Shown: piece by piece, positions 28,871 to 36,990 of the stretch | Position numbering within the stretch: the stretch's first letter is position 1 | Layout: the number at the start of each line of letters is the position of its first letter | Origin: Pseudomonadota bacterium | GTDB lineage: Bacteria; Pseudomonadota; Alphaproteobacteria; Micropepsales; Micropepsaceae | Direction of reading: 5' to 3' | DNA: 64,000 bases | Assembly (NCBI GenBank): GCA_018241025.1 | Contig: JAFEEQ010000017.1 | Coordinates: 62,001-126,000 of the forward strand | Notes under the pieces: generated by a model | The model's database searches: none | What the model was told of the DNA's origin: nothing | Seen by the model: only the letters and a program-made list of their open reading frames with translations | Translations under genes and position numbers: made by a program

Positions 28871-29869
28871 TCAGATCTTTCCCCGGATGATGAGGTTGAT
28901 GAGGTCGATTTCGGTTTCCGACGAGCGGCGGCCGATCGCGGCGCGCTCGACCGAATTGTCGCGCAGGAAGCCCTGATACATGCTCATGCACATCACGCCC
29001 CATTTGAGCGAGCCGTAGACGATCCAGGTGCGGGCCTCGTCTTCGCTGACATGGCCGCCGCCGGCCGCTTCGTAGCCCGCGAGCAAATCCTTCAGGTCCC
29101 CGAAACCGCCGACCACCTTCTCCTGTACGCCGAAGCGCCAGGTGTTGGTGCAGATCCAGCCGATATCTTCCAGCGGATCGCCAATATGGGTCAGCTCCCA
29201 GTCGAGCGCCGCTTCGACGCCCTTGGGCGAGATCAGCAGATTGCCGTGCCGGAAATCGCCATGCACGAGTGTCTGGCGCTTCGCCTGCGCCATGCGCGGT
29301 TCCAGCCAGCGGAAGGCGATTTCGAACACCGGATGGGGATAGTTGAAGAGGTCGTACATATCGCGGTAGCGGCGCAGCTGAGTCGGTCCATCGACGACGG
29401 GCAGGGCCTTGCGCAATTCGGGCGTCAATTCGACGGCATGGATGCGGGCGAGAATCTCGCCGCATTGCCGCGCCAGATCGGGCCGCACGGTGTCGAACTC
29501 TGCATCGCGCAGAATCTTGCGGGCGATGGTTTCGCCGGTGAGGCGGTCCATGACATAGCCCTGACCGAGACCGTCATTCTCCGTGAGGACATGGCGCACG
29601 CGGGGCGCGGCGACGCCGGCCTTGCGCGAAGCTTCGATAGCGATGGCTTCGGTTTCGAGTGGAACGGAGGTCGAGGTCTCGCTCGCGACACGCGTGCCGC
29701 CGGGCGCGCGACGCAGGATGAGAGGAATCGTCTTGCCGTCGCAGAGCGCGTCGAACGACCAGGTCTCCTGGCTGGCGCCGCCGGAGAGGCGTGTCAGCCT
29801 CTCGATGCCGGTGATCCCTGGCAGGGCGTTCGTGAGGGCAGCTTGCAATGCCGGGGCAAAATCGCTCAT
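28871..29869 (-). CDS. Phosphotransferase family protein (APH / ACAD10-like kinase fold)
   Basis: A 332-residue protein of the aminoglycoside-phosphotransferase fold. HGDFRHGNLL (about residue 203) is the catalytic Brenner motif and ALDWELTHIGDP the metal-binding Asp. RLSGGASQETWSFD near residue 27 is the nucleotide loop. ACAD10/11-like kinases of this type act on hydroxyacyl-CoAs, and the pairing with DUF6285 supports a lipid rather than antibiotic substrate (inference). It is divergent from the outer-membrane protein gene at 29954. Confidence 0.87.
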   Translation of the reverse strand: MSDFAPALQAALTNALPGITGIERLTRLSGGASQETWSFDALCDGKTIPLILRRAPGGTRVASETSTSVPLETEAIAIEASRKAGVAAPRVRHVLTENDGLGQGYVMDRLTGETIARKILRDAEFDTVRPDLARQCGEILARIHAVELTPELRKALPVVDGPTQLRRYRDMYDLFNYPHPVFEIAFRWLEPRMAQAKRQTLVHGDFRHGNLLISPKGVEAALDWELTHIGDPLEDIGWICTNTWRFGVQEKVVGGFGDLKDLLAGYEAAGGGHVSEDEARTWIVYGSLKWGVMCMSMYQGFLRDNSVERAAIGRRSSETEIDLINLIIRGKI

Positions 29870-29953
29870 GACCGAATCCTACACGATGTCGTCACGGAAC
29901 CTGCAACTGTTCCGGCTTGGAGATGTGCTATAGGCCGGTGAGGGGGCTGGATC

Positions 29954-30553
29954 ATGAACCGGAATTCGACGCGCGTGTCTGTGTTCGCGCTTGCGGCACT
30001 GCTGGCGGCAATGACGCCGGCCCGCGCGGTTCCCTCCAACGGGCCTTGGTCCGTGACGGCCTATTTCGGCCCGGCGACGACCAAGTTTTTCGGCGCGGTT
30101 TTCACCTCGGGCCGGATGCAGCCGAATGCCGCGATGCTCGGCCTCGCGGCGGATGGACGGCTGCTCTATCTGGGCCAGGGCATTTCGCTCGCCGGAGAAG
30201 TCGAAGTCACGCAGTATGTCTTCGGTCATCGCAACACGACGTTCTCGGCCGGGCTGGGATTCCAGATCAACGCGCCGTTCGGCCTGAGCCACACGCGGTT
30301 CTCGGTCTATGACGGACCGTCCTACGCGCTCGATCCGCCTTACACATCGATCGGCTATCACAGCATCGTCTATCCGGCGCAGCGGAAGAAATTCGAGAAC
30401 TACGTCACGCTCGAAATCGCGGTCGCGTTGTCGGCGGATTCGAACTGGGACGTCGTGGGGCGGCTGTTTCACCGCTCCGGTGCCTGGGGTCTCTATACGG
30501 CGAGCGACGATGACGGGCTGGCGTTCGGTGCCGGGCTGAAATACCGCTTCTGA
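29954..30553 (+). CDS. Small outer-membrane beta-barrel protein, PagL/acyloxyacyl-hydrolase-like
   Basis: A 199-residue exported protein. The signal peptide RVSVFALAALLAAMTPARA is followed by alternating beta strands and a C-terminal GAGLKYRF, with terminal Phe as in outer-membrane barrels. The segment VVGRLFHRSGAWGLY resembles the lipid A 3-O-deacylase (PagL) active-site region: His-x-Ser is kept, but the usual Asn after Ser is Gly. It may be a diverged deacylase or a purely structural barrel. It is a single gene with no clear operon partner. Confidence 0.6.
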   Translation: MNRNSTRVSVFALAALLAAMTPARAVPSNGPWSVTAYFGPATTKFFGAVFTSGRMQPNAAMLGLAADGRLLYLGQGISLAGEVEVTQYVFGHRNTTFSAGLGFQINAPFGLSHTRFSVYDGPSYALDPPYTSIGYHSIVYPAQRKKFENYVTLEIAVALSADSNWDVVGRLFHRSGAWGLYTASDDDGLAFGAGLKYRF

Positions 30554-30940
30554 CATTGCGCAATGTGCAGCGCTTTTTTTGAAAACAACCTCGGCAGTTT
30601 TGCGCTCAAGCCGTTTTGCCTGTGGAAAAAAGCGCCTCCTTCGCGGCGGGTGCGAAGGCGCGTTTGATGGCTTGCGGAATTTCATCCGGTGCCTCGTTCG
30701 CAATTGTGGGGATGTAGCCGAAGTGGCGATTGCAGAGACTCGGTTCAAGTGCGCGCGGAAAATAATTCCCGGGTGGCGTTGTCCGACACTGTTTGCCGGC
30801 GGAAGCCGCGGCGTGCGCCGAATTTCTGCGTGGTGACTGTGGGACAAGGTCGATGGACCTGACTGCGCGACGATATTTTATGTCCCGACTTTTTTAGGAG
30901 GATGCGCCTGGAGTCGATTGCTCTCAAATCGATCCACAAT
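30554..30940. other. Long intergenic region with a degenerate minus-strand reading frame
   Basis: No complete gene is seen. On the minus strand a frame of about 100 codons runs from a stop near 30895 to a TGA near 30610 and ends in residues EIPQAIKRAFAPAAKEAL and FSTGKTA, which look protein-like, but the frame has no ATG, GTG or TTG. The plus strand has AGGAGG directly against an ATG at 30901, which only opens a frame through the palindromic repeat. A minus-strand terminator hairpin is listed separately. Confidence 0.4.
30626..30661 (-). terminator. Rho-independent terminator-like hairpin (minus strand)
   Basis: Read on the minus strand, GCGCCTTCGC pairs across a 7-base loop with GCGAAGGAGGCGC (a three-base bulge) and is followed by TTTTTT. 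That is a normal intrinsic terminator shape, but no annotated minus-strand gene lies upstream within 400 bases except recG, whose own stop is at 31065. Confidence 0.55.
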
Positions 30941-31027
30941 CGTCATGGCCGGCCCTGTGCCGGCCATCCAAGATCACCCATGCCACATGAGCGATCTTGG
31001 ATCCCCGGGACAAGCCCGGGGATGACG
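30941..31027. repeat. Composite palindromic intergenic element, copy A
   Basis: The ends are CGTCAT (30941-30946) and ATGACG (31022-31027). Inside are hairpin GGCCGGC/GCCGGCC, a second pairing ATCCAAGATC/GATCTTGGAT, and hairpin CCCCGGG-acaa-GCCCGGGG. The whole would fold as a cloverleaf-like cruciform. Copies B (42456-42589) and C (55763-55868) share the end sequences and the plan. Confidence 0.75.
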
Positions 31028-31064
31028 ATATTGGTTTGGTGATTCAAACTGACAACAAGCTGCC

Positions 31065-33149
31065 CTAGCCGGCGCGCAGATAGCGCACGGCCTCGTCGCG
31101 GCCGAACAGGTAGAGCAGCACGCGCAGGGTCTGGCCGCGCGGCGATTGCAGCTCCGGGTCGCGGGCGAGGATAAGCTGGGCGTCGTCGCGCGCGGCGGCG
31201 AGCAGATCGGCATGGACGGCCAGATCGGCGAGGCGGAATTCCGGCAGGCCGCTCTGGCGCGTGCCGAGCAGTTCGCCGGCGCCGCGCAGGCGCAGATCTT
31301 CCTCGGCGATGACGAAGCCGTCATCGGTTTCGCGCATGGTCTTGAGCCGGGCCTTGGCGGTCTCGCCGAGCTTGCCGTGATAGATCAGCAGGCAGCTCGA
31401 CTTGCCCGAGCCTCGACCGACGCGGCCGCGGAGCTGATGCAGTTGGGCGAGACCGAAACGCTCGGCATGTTCCACGACCATGATGGTCGCTTCCGGTACA
31501 TCGACGCCGACTTCGATCACCGTGGTGGCGACCAGCACGGCGGTTTCGCCCGCCTTGAAGCGTGCCATCTCGGCATCGCGCTCGGCACCCTTCATCCGTC
31601 CGTGGACGAGACCGACTATCGGACCCAGCATGCGCTTGAGAAGCGCGGCGCGTTCTTCGGCTGCGGCAAGGTCGATCTTCTCGGACTCCTCGACCAGGGG
31701 ACAGACCCAATAGGCACGGGCGCCGCCGGCGATGGCGCGGCGCAGATGATCGATGACCTCGTCCAGCCGGTCGGCGGACAGAACGCGTGTCGCCACCGGC
31801 TTGCGTCCCGGCGGGCGCCCGGTCAGGCGCGAGACATCCATGTCGCCATAGGCCGTGAGCGCCAAGGTGCGCGGGATCGGCGTCGCGGTCATCACCAGCA
31901 CATCGGCAGGGCGGCCGCCCTTGCCCTGCAACAGCATGCGCTGGTGCACGCCGAAGCGATGCTGTTCGTCGATCACGGCGAGGCCGAGATCGGCGAAGGT
32001 CACGTCTTCGGAGAAAAGCGCATGGGTGCCGACGAGAATGTCGATCTCGCCTTTTGCCAGCGCCGAGAGAGTCGCGTCGCGCCCGCTGCGTTCGCGGCCG
32101 GTGAGCAGCGCCATGCGCACGCCGGCGGCAGTCGCAAGCGTGGCCAGAGAGGCCATGTGCTGGCGGGCGAGAATTTCGGTCGGCGCCATGAATGCGCCCT
32201 GCGCGCCGGCTTCGACGGCATTGAGCAGGGCGAGGAAGGCGACGACCGTCTTGCCCGCGCCGACATCGCCCTGCAACAGGCGGAGCATGCGGTTCGGCGC
32301 GGCGATATCGGCCTCGATCTCGGCGATGGCCTGCAGCTGGGCTCCCGTCAGCGCGAAGGGCAGCGCGGCGATGGCCTTGGCTTTCAGCCGTCCGTCGCCG
32401 CGCAGCGACCGGCCTTTGGCCGCGGCGCGCATCTGGCGGCGGATGAGCAGGAGCGCGAGCTGGTTGGCGAGAAGCTCGTCGAAGGCGAGGCGCATGCGCA
32501 CGGGCGTTTCGCTGCGAAGATCGCCCTCGTTTTCCGGCATATGCGCGGCGCGCAGCGCGCTCGCGAATCCGTTCCAGCCGCGCGCGGCGAGAAAGGCTGG
32601 ATCGTCCCATTCGGGAAGCTCGGGCAGCTTGGCGAGCGCGCCGCGGATTGCCTTGGACAGCGGCTTCAGCGTCAGCCCTTCGGTCAAGGCATAGACCGGC
32701 TCGTGCAGCGGCAGGCCGCCTTCGTCTTCCGGCGCCACGATGTGATCCGGATGCGTCATCTGCAGCGCGTCGCGAAAGCGCTCGATCTTGCCGCTGACGA
32801 TGCGGCGGCTGCCGACCGGAAGCTGCTTGTTCAGGTAGTCGGCATGGGCGTGGAAGAAGACGAGTTCGAGCGTCGAGGTTTCGTCCGAACACAGCACGCG
32901 ATAGGGCTGGCGCCGGTCGCGCGATGGCGTGTGCTTGAGCACGTTCACGCTCACCGTTGCGATGCGGCCGATCTCGGCCTCGGCCAGTTTCGGGCGATAG
33001 GACCGGTCGATCACACCCACCGGAAGGTCGAAGGCGAGGTCGACGAGGCGCGGCCCTGCGATGCCGGAAATGAGCTTTTCCAGCTTCGGACCGACACCGT
33101 CCAGCGTGCGGATTTCGGCAAAGAGCGGGTTGAGAATCGTGGGCCGCAT
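31065..33149 (-). CDS. recG: ATP-dependent DNA helicase RecG
   Basis: A 694-residue branched-DNA helicase for fork regression and recombination. The N-terminal wedge domain includes the LDGVGPKL HhH-like segment. Helicase motifs are GDVGAGKT (about residue 290), VIDEQHRFGVHQR (DExH-type), TATPIPRTL, VGVDVPEAT and QLRGRVGRG. The start at 33149 (MRPTILNPLF) matches the family; an in-frame start at 33197 would add unlikely residues and crowd the divergent sdhE. It is divergent from sdhE/mfd. Confidence 0.96.
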   Translation of the reverse strand: MRPTILNPLFAEIRTLDGVGPKLEKLISGIAGPRLVDLAFDLPVGVIDRSYRPKLAEAEIGRIATVSVNVLKHTPSRDRRQPYRVLCSDETSTLELVFFHAHADYLNKQLPVGSRRIVSGKIERFRDALQMTHPDHIVAPEDEGGLPLHEPVYALTEGLTLKPLSKAIRGALAKLPELPEWDDPAFLAARGWNGFASALRAAHMPENEGDLRSETPVRMRLAFDELLANQLALLLIRRQMRAAAKGRSLRGDGRLKAKAIAALPFALTGAQLQAIAEIEADIAAPNRMLRLLQGDVGAGKTVVAFLALLNAVEAGAQGAFMAPTEILARQHMASLATLATAAGVRMALLTGRERSGRDATLSALAKGEIDILVGTHALFSEDVTFADLGLAVIDEQHRFGVHQRMLLQGKGGRPADVLVMTATPIPRTLALTAYGDMDVSRLTGRPPGRKPVATRVLSADRLDEVIDHLRRAIAGGARAYWVCPLVEESEKIDLAAAEERAALLKRMLGPIVGLVHGRMKGAERDAEMARFKAGETAVLVATTVIEVGVDVPEATIMVVEHAERFGLAQLHQLRGRVGRGSGKSSCLLIYHGKLGETAKARLKTMRETDDGFVIAEEDLRLRGAGELLGTRQSGLPEFRLADLAVHADLLAAARDDAQLILARDPELQSPRGQTLRVLLYLFGRDEAVRYLRAG

Positions 33150-33211
33150 GGCCCTGGAAGAATACGAAGCGGCAATGTTGTTCTCAACGCACCGCATGAT
33201 ATATGGGCGCC

Positions 33212-33508
33212 ATGACGAGCGATGAAAACGGTGGGTCTTTCGGGGCCCGCCGCAAACGGCTTTTGTTCCGGGCCCAGAGACGGGGCTTCAAGGAGGTCGA
33301 TCTGATCTTCGGCGCCTTTGCCGCCGAGGAGCTGGCGACCATGCCGGAATCCGAACTCGATCAGTTCGAGGCGCTGCTGATCGCGCCCGATCAGGAGGTC
33401 TATGCCTGGCTGCGCGGCCATGTGCCGCCGCCGGCGGAGTTCGACACGCCGGTCTTCGCGCGCCTCAAAGCGGTGTGCAACCGCAAGGATCCGAAGTGGA
33501 ACGTGTAG
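33212..33508 (+). CDS. sdhE: FAD assembly factor SdhE
   Basis: A 98-residue protein of the Sdh5/SdhE family that promotes covalent FAD attachment to succinate dehydrogenase. The essential RGxxE motif is R24-G25-F-K-E28, in RAQRRGFKEVD. ESELDQFEALLIAPDQEVYAWL is the usual second half. ATG 33212 is chosen; ATG 33203 would add three residues. The mfd start overlaps its 3' end by 13 bases. Confidence 0.9.
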   Translation: MTSDENGGSFGARRKRLLFRAQRRGFKEVDLIFGAFAAEELATMPESELDQFEALLIAPDQEVYAWLRGHVPPPAEFDTPVFARLKAVCNRKDPKWNV

Positions 33509-36500
33509 ATTACATTGCCAAACATCCGGGACGGCTGACGGTCACGGGCGCCCCGGCCGGATATGACGCCTGGCTCGCGGCCGAAGCGGCGCGGCGCACG
33601 GGCGGACTTGTGGTCTTCGTGGCCGCCGACGACGTGCATGCCGCCGCCGTGATTGAGGCGGCGAAGTTCTTTGCCGCCGGGCTGACGGTCCTGTCCTTCC
33701 CGGCCTGGGATTGCCTGCCTTACGACCGCGTATCGCCGAAGCCGGATATCGCGAGCGCGCGGCTCGCCACGCTTGCGGCACTGGCACGGCCCGACGGGCC
33801 GGAATCGGCGCTGGTGGTGACGACGGTGAACGCGATCACGCAACGCGTGCCGCCGCGCGACTGGATCGCGCAGGCGAGCTTCTTTGCCCGTGCCGGCGAG
33901 GATGTCGACCGGGAGCGCATGGTCGCGTTCCTGTCGGGCAACGGCTATGTCCGCGCCTCGACCGTGCGCGAGCCGGGCGATTTCGCGCTCCGCGGCGGCA
34001 TCGTCGATCTGTGGCCGCCGGGACGGGAGCAGCCGCTGCGTCTCGATTTCTTCGGCGAGACTTTGGAAGCGATCCGCCGCTTCGACGCCGAAACGCAATT
34101 GTCGTCGGACACGGTCGCGCAGATCGAGCTTCTGCCCGCGAGCGAAGTGCCGCTGGGCAAGAAGGAGATCAGTCGGTTCCGCACCGGCTATGTCGCCGCC
34201 TTCGGTCCGGCGAATGACGACGACGTGCTCTATGAGAGCATCAGCGCCGGGCGCAAGCATCCGGGCATGGAGCACTGGCTGCCGCTGTTCCATGGCTCGC
34301 TCGACACGCTGTTCGAATTCATCCCGCGCGCGCTCATCCTGCTCGGCCACGAGACGGACGAGACCCGCAAGGCGCGCGACGAGCTGGTGCGCGACTATTT
34401 CGAGACCCGCGAGCAATTCCGCCGTCAGTCGCGCAGCGAAGAGAAGGGCGCGATCAAGGCGCCGCCCTACAAGCCGCTGCCGCCCGAGACGCTCTATATG
34501 ACGGAGAAGGAGTTGGGCGCGGCGCTCGCCATGCACATTGTGCGCGATCTCTCGCCGTTCCAGGCGCCGGAATCGATGTCGTCGGTCGATGCCGGCGGGC
34601 GGCAGGGGCGCGACTTCCAGCCCGAGCGCGCGGTGGCGAAGACCAATGTGTTCGAGGCCGCGGCCGATCACATCGCGGCATTGCAGAAATCCGGCAAGCG
34701 GGTGGTGGTGGCGTCGTGGAGCGCCGGATCGTCGGAACGCATGGGCGGCGTTCTGTCGGATCATGGCATCGCGGCGATCCGGACGATCGGCGACTGGTCC
34801 GAAGTGGGCAAGCTGCACGATGCGGCGGTCGGCATCGCCGTGCTCGGCATCGAGCGCGGCTTCGAGGCGCCGGACTTCGCCATCCTGTGCGAGCAGGACA
34901 TTCTGGGCGACCGCATGGTGCGGGCGCAGACCCGGGCGCGGCGGGCACAGAACTTCCTGGCGGAAGCATCGAGCCTGGCGCCCGGCGATCTCGTCACGCA
35001 TATCGAGCACGGCGTCGGGCGCTATATCGGCCTGAAGACGATCGACGCGCTCGGTGCGCCGCACGATTGCCTCGAACTGCAATATGACGGCGGCAAGCTG
35101 TTCCTGCCGGTCGAGAATATCGAGCTGCTCACGCGCTATGGCGCCGACGATTCCAATGCCCAGCTCGACCGTCTGGGCGGCGCCGGCTGGCAGCAGCGCA
35201 AGGCGCGCGCCAAGGAGCGGGTGCGCGAGATCGCGGCCGAGCTCATCCGCATCGCCGCGGCGCGCGAACTGAAATCCCTGCCGGCGATCGATCCGCCCGC
35301 GGGCCTTTACGACGAGTTCTGCGCCCGGTTTCCGTTCCAGGAGACCGACGATCAGGAAAAGGCCATCGCCGACTCGATGGAGGATTTCGCCAAGGGGCGG
35401 CCGATGGACCGGCTGGTCTGCGGCGATGTCGGTTTCGGCAAAACCGAGGTCGCGCTCCGTGCCGCTTTCGTGATGGCGATGAGCGGCCAGCAGGTCGCGG
35501 TGGTGGTGCCGACCACGCTTCTGGCGCGCCAGCACTATCGAAACTTCGCCGAGCGCTTCAAGGGCTTTCCGGTGGTGGTGCGGCAGCTCTCACGCTTCGT
35601 CGATGCCAAGGAAGCGAAGCAGACCAAGGCCGAGCTGGCGGAGGGCAAGGTCGATATCGTCGTCGGCACCCATGCGCTGCTCGCCAAGGCGATCCAGTTC
35701 AAGTCGCTCGGCCTCGTGATCGTCGACGAGGAGCAGCATTTCGGCGTCTCGCACAAGGAGCAGCTCAAATCGCTCAAGGCGGACGTGCATGTGCTGACGC
35801 TGACCGCGACGCCGATCCCGCGCACCCTGCAGCTCGCACTGTCGGGCGTGCGCGACCTGTCGCTGATCACCACGCCGCCGATCGACCGCCTCGCGGTGCG
35901 CACCTTCGTGACGCCTTTCGATCCGCTGGTGATCCGCGAGGCGCTGTTGCGCGAACATTATCGCGGCGGGCAGAGCTTCTATGTCTGTCCGCGCATCGCC
36001 GATCTGCGCGAGGCGGAGGAATTCCTGAAGACCACGGTGCCGGAGGTGAAGGCGGCAGTCGGGCATGGCCAGATGTCGTCTTCGGTGCTCGAAGAGGTGA
36101 TGACCGCGTTCTACGAACGCAAGATCGATGTCCTGATCGCGACCAACATCGTCGAAAGCGGACTCGATATCCCGACCGCAAATACGATGGTCGTGCACCG
36201 CGCCGACATGTTCGGCCTGGCGCAGCTCTATCAGATCCGCGGCCGCATCGGCCGGGCCAAGCAGCGCGCCTATGCCTATCTGACGACGCCGCCGGACCGG
36301 AAGCTGACCGATACCGCGGCGCGGCGGCTCGAAGTGCTGCAATCGCTCGACCAGCTTGGCGCCGGCTTCTCGGTCGCAAGCCACGACATGGATATCCGCG
36401 GCGCGGGCAATCTGTTGGGCGAGGAACAGTCGGGCCATGTCCGCGAGGTCGGCATCGAGCTCTATCAGGAGATGCTCGAAGACGCGGTGGCGCAGCTGCG

Positions 36501-36984
36501 CACCGGCGAAGGCGCGACGGAGCTGGCCGATCAGTGGTCGCCGAACATCAATATCGGCGCGGCGGTGCTGATTCCGGAGGAGTATGTCGCCGATCTCAAC
36601 GTCCGCATGGCGCTTTACCGCCGGCTCGCCGGGCTCGACACACGCGAGGATATCGACCGCTTCGCCGCCGAGCTGATCGACCGCTTCGGGCCCTTGCCGC
36701 TGGAGGTGAAGCATCTGCTCGACATCGTCGCGATCAAGCAGCTCTGCCGGATCGCGCTGGTCGAGAAGATCGATGCCGGGCCGAAGGGCGGCACGGTGTC
36801 GTTCCGCGGCAACCAGTTCCCCAATCCGCTGGCGCTGGTGAAGTTGATCAACGCGAATCCCAGCTCGATGAAGGTGCGGCCGGACCAGAAGGTGGTCGTC
36901 ACCCGCGACTGGCCGACGCCGGAGACGCGCCTCAGCGGCGTGAAGAGCCTGATGGGCCAACTCGCCAAGCTGGCGGCGGCGTAG
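33496..36984 (+). CDS. mfd: Transcription-repair coupling factor
   Basis: A 1162-residue translocase that removes stalled RNA polymerase and recruits UvrA. Ordered features: UvrB-like N-terminal domains, a CarD-like RNA-polymerase-interaction domain (GDLVTHIEHGVGRYIGL, near residue 500), RecG-like helicase motifs GDVGFGKTE (about 643), VIVDEEQHFGV and TATPIPRTL, QIRGRIGRA, and a C-terminal TRCF domain (EEYVADLNVRMALYRRLAG). GTG 33496 is preferred because AAGGA sits 6 bases upstream; GTG 33475 is possible. It overlaps sdhE. Confidence 0.97.
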   Translation: MERVDYIAKHPGRLTVTGAPAGYDAWLAAEAARRTGGLVVFVAADDVHAAAVIEAAKFFAAGLTVLSFPAWDCLPYDRVSPKPDIASARLATLAALARPDGPESALVVTTVNAITQRVPPRDWIAQASFFARAGEDVDRERMVAFLSGNGYVRASTVREPGDFALRGGIVDLWPPGREQPLRLDFFGETLEAIRRFDAETQLSSDTVAQIELLPASEVPLGKKEISRFRTGYVAAFGPANDDDVLYESISAGRKHPGMEHWLPLFHGSLDTLFEFIPRALILLGHETDETRKARDELVRDYFETREQFRRQSRSEEKGAIKAPPYKPLPPETLYMTEKELGAALAMHIVRDLSPFQAPESMSSVDAGGRQGRDFQPERAVAKTNVFEAAADHIAALQKSGKRVVVASWSAGSSERMGGVLSDHGIAAIRTIGDWSEVGKLHDAAVGIAVLGIERGFEAPDFAILCEQDILGDRMVRAQTRARRAQNFLAEASSLAPGDLVTHIEHGVGRYIGLKTIDALGAPHDCLELQYDGGKLFLPVENIELLTRYGADDSNAQLDRLGGAGWQQRKARAKERVREIAAELIRIAAARELKSLPAIDPPAGLYDEFCARFPFQETDDQEKAIADSMEDFAKGRPMDRLVCGDVGFGKTEVALRAAFVMAMSGQQVAVVVPTTLLARQHYRNFAERFKGFPVVVRQLSRFVDAKEAKQTKAELAEGKVDIVVGTHALLAKAIQFKSLGLVIVDEEQHFGVSHKEQLKSLKADVHVLTLTATPIPRTLQLALSGVRDLSLITTPPIDRLAVRTFVTPFDPLVIREALLREHYRGGQSFYVCPRIADLREAEEFLKTTVPEVKAAVGHGQMSSSVLEEVMTAFYERKIDVLIATNIVESGLDIPTANTMVVHRADMFGLAQLYQIRGRIGRAKQRAYAYLTTPPDRKLTDTAARRLEVLQSLDQLGAGFSVASHDMDIRGAGNLLGEEQSGHVREVGIELYQEMLEDAVAQLRTGEGATELADQWSPNINIGAAVLIPEEYVADLNVRMALYRRLAGLDTREDIDRFAAELIDRFGPLPLEVKHLLDIVAIKQLCRIALVEKIDAGPKGGTVSFRGNQFPNPLALVKLINANPSSMKVRPDQKVVVTRDWPTPETRLSGVKSLMGQLAKLAAA

Positions 36985-36990
36985 GGGCGC

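Noticed and set aside
30901-31041. Plus-strand frame of about 46 codons starting AGGAGG-ATG and running through palindrome copy A
   Set aside because: Shine-Dalgarno has zero spacing to the ATG and nearly all of the frame is the repeat element.
33400-35535. 711-codon minus-strand frame opposite mfd
   Set aside because: Antisense shadow of mfd; Arg/His/Asp-rich with no recognisable domain.
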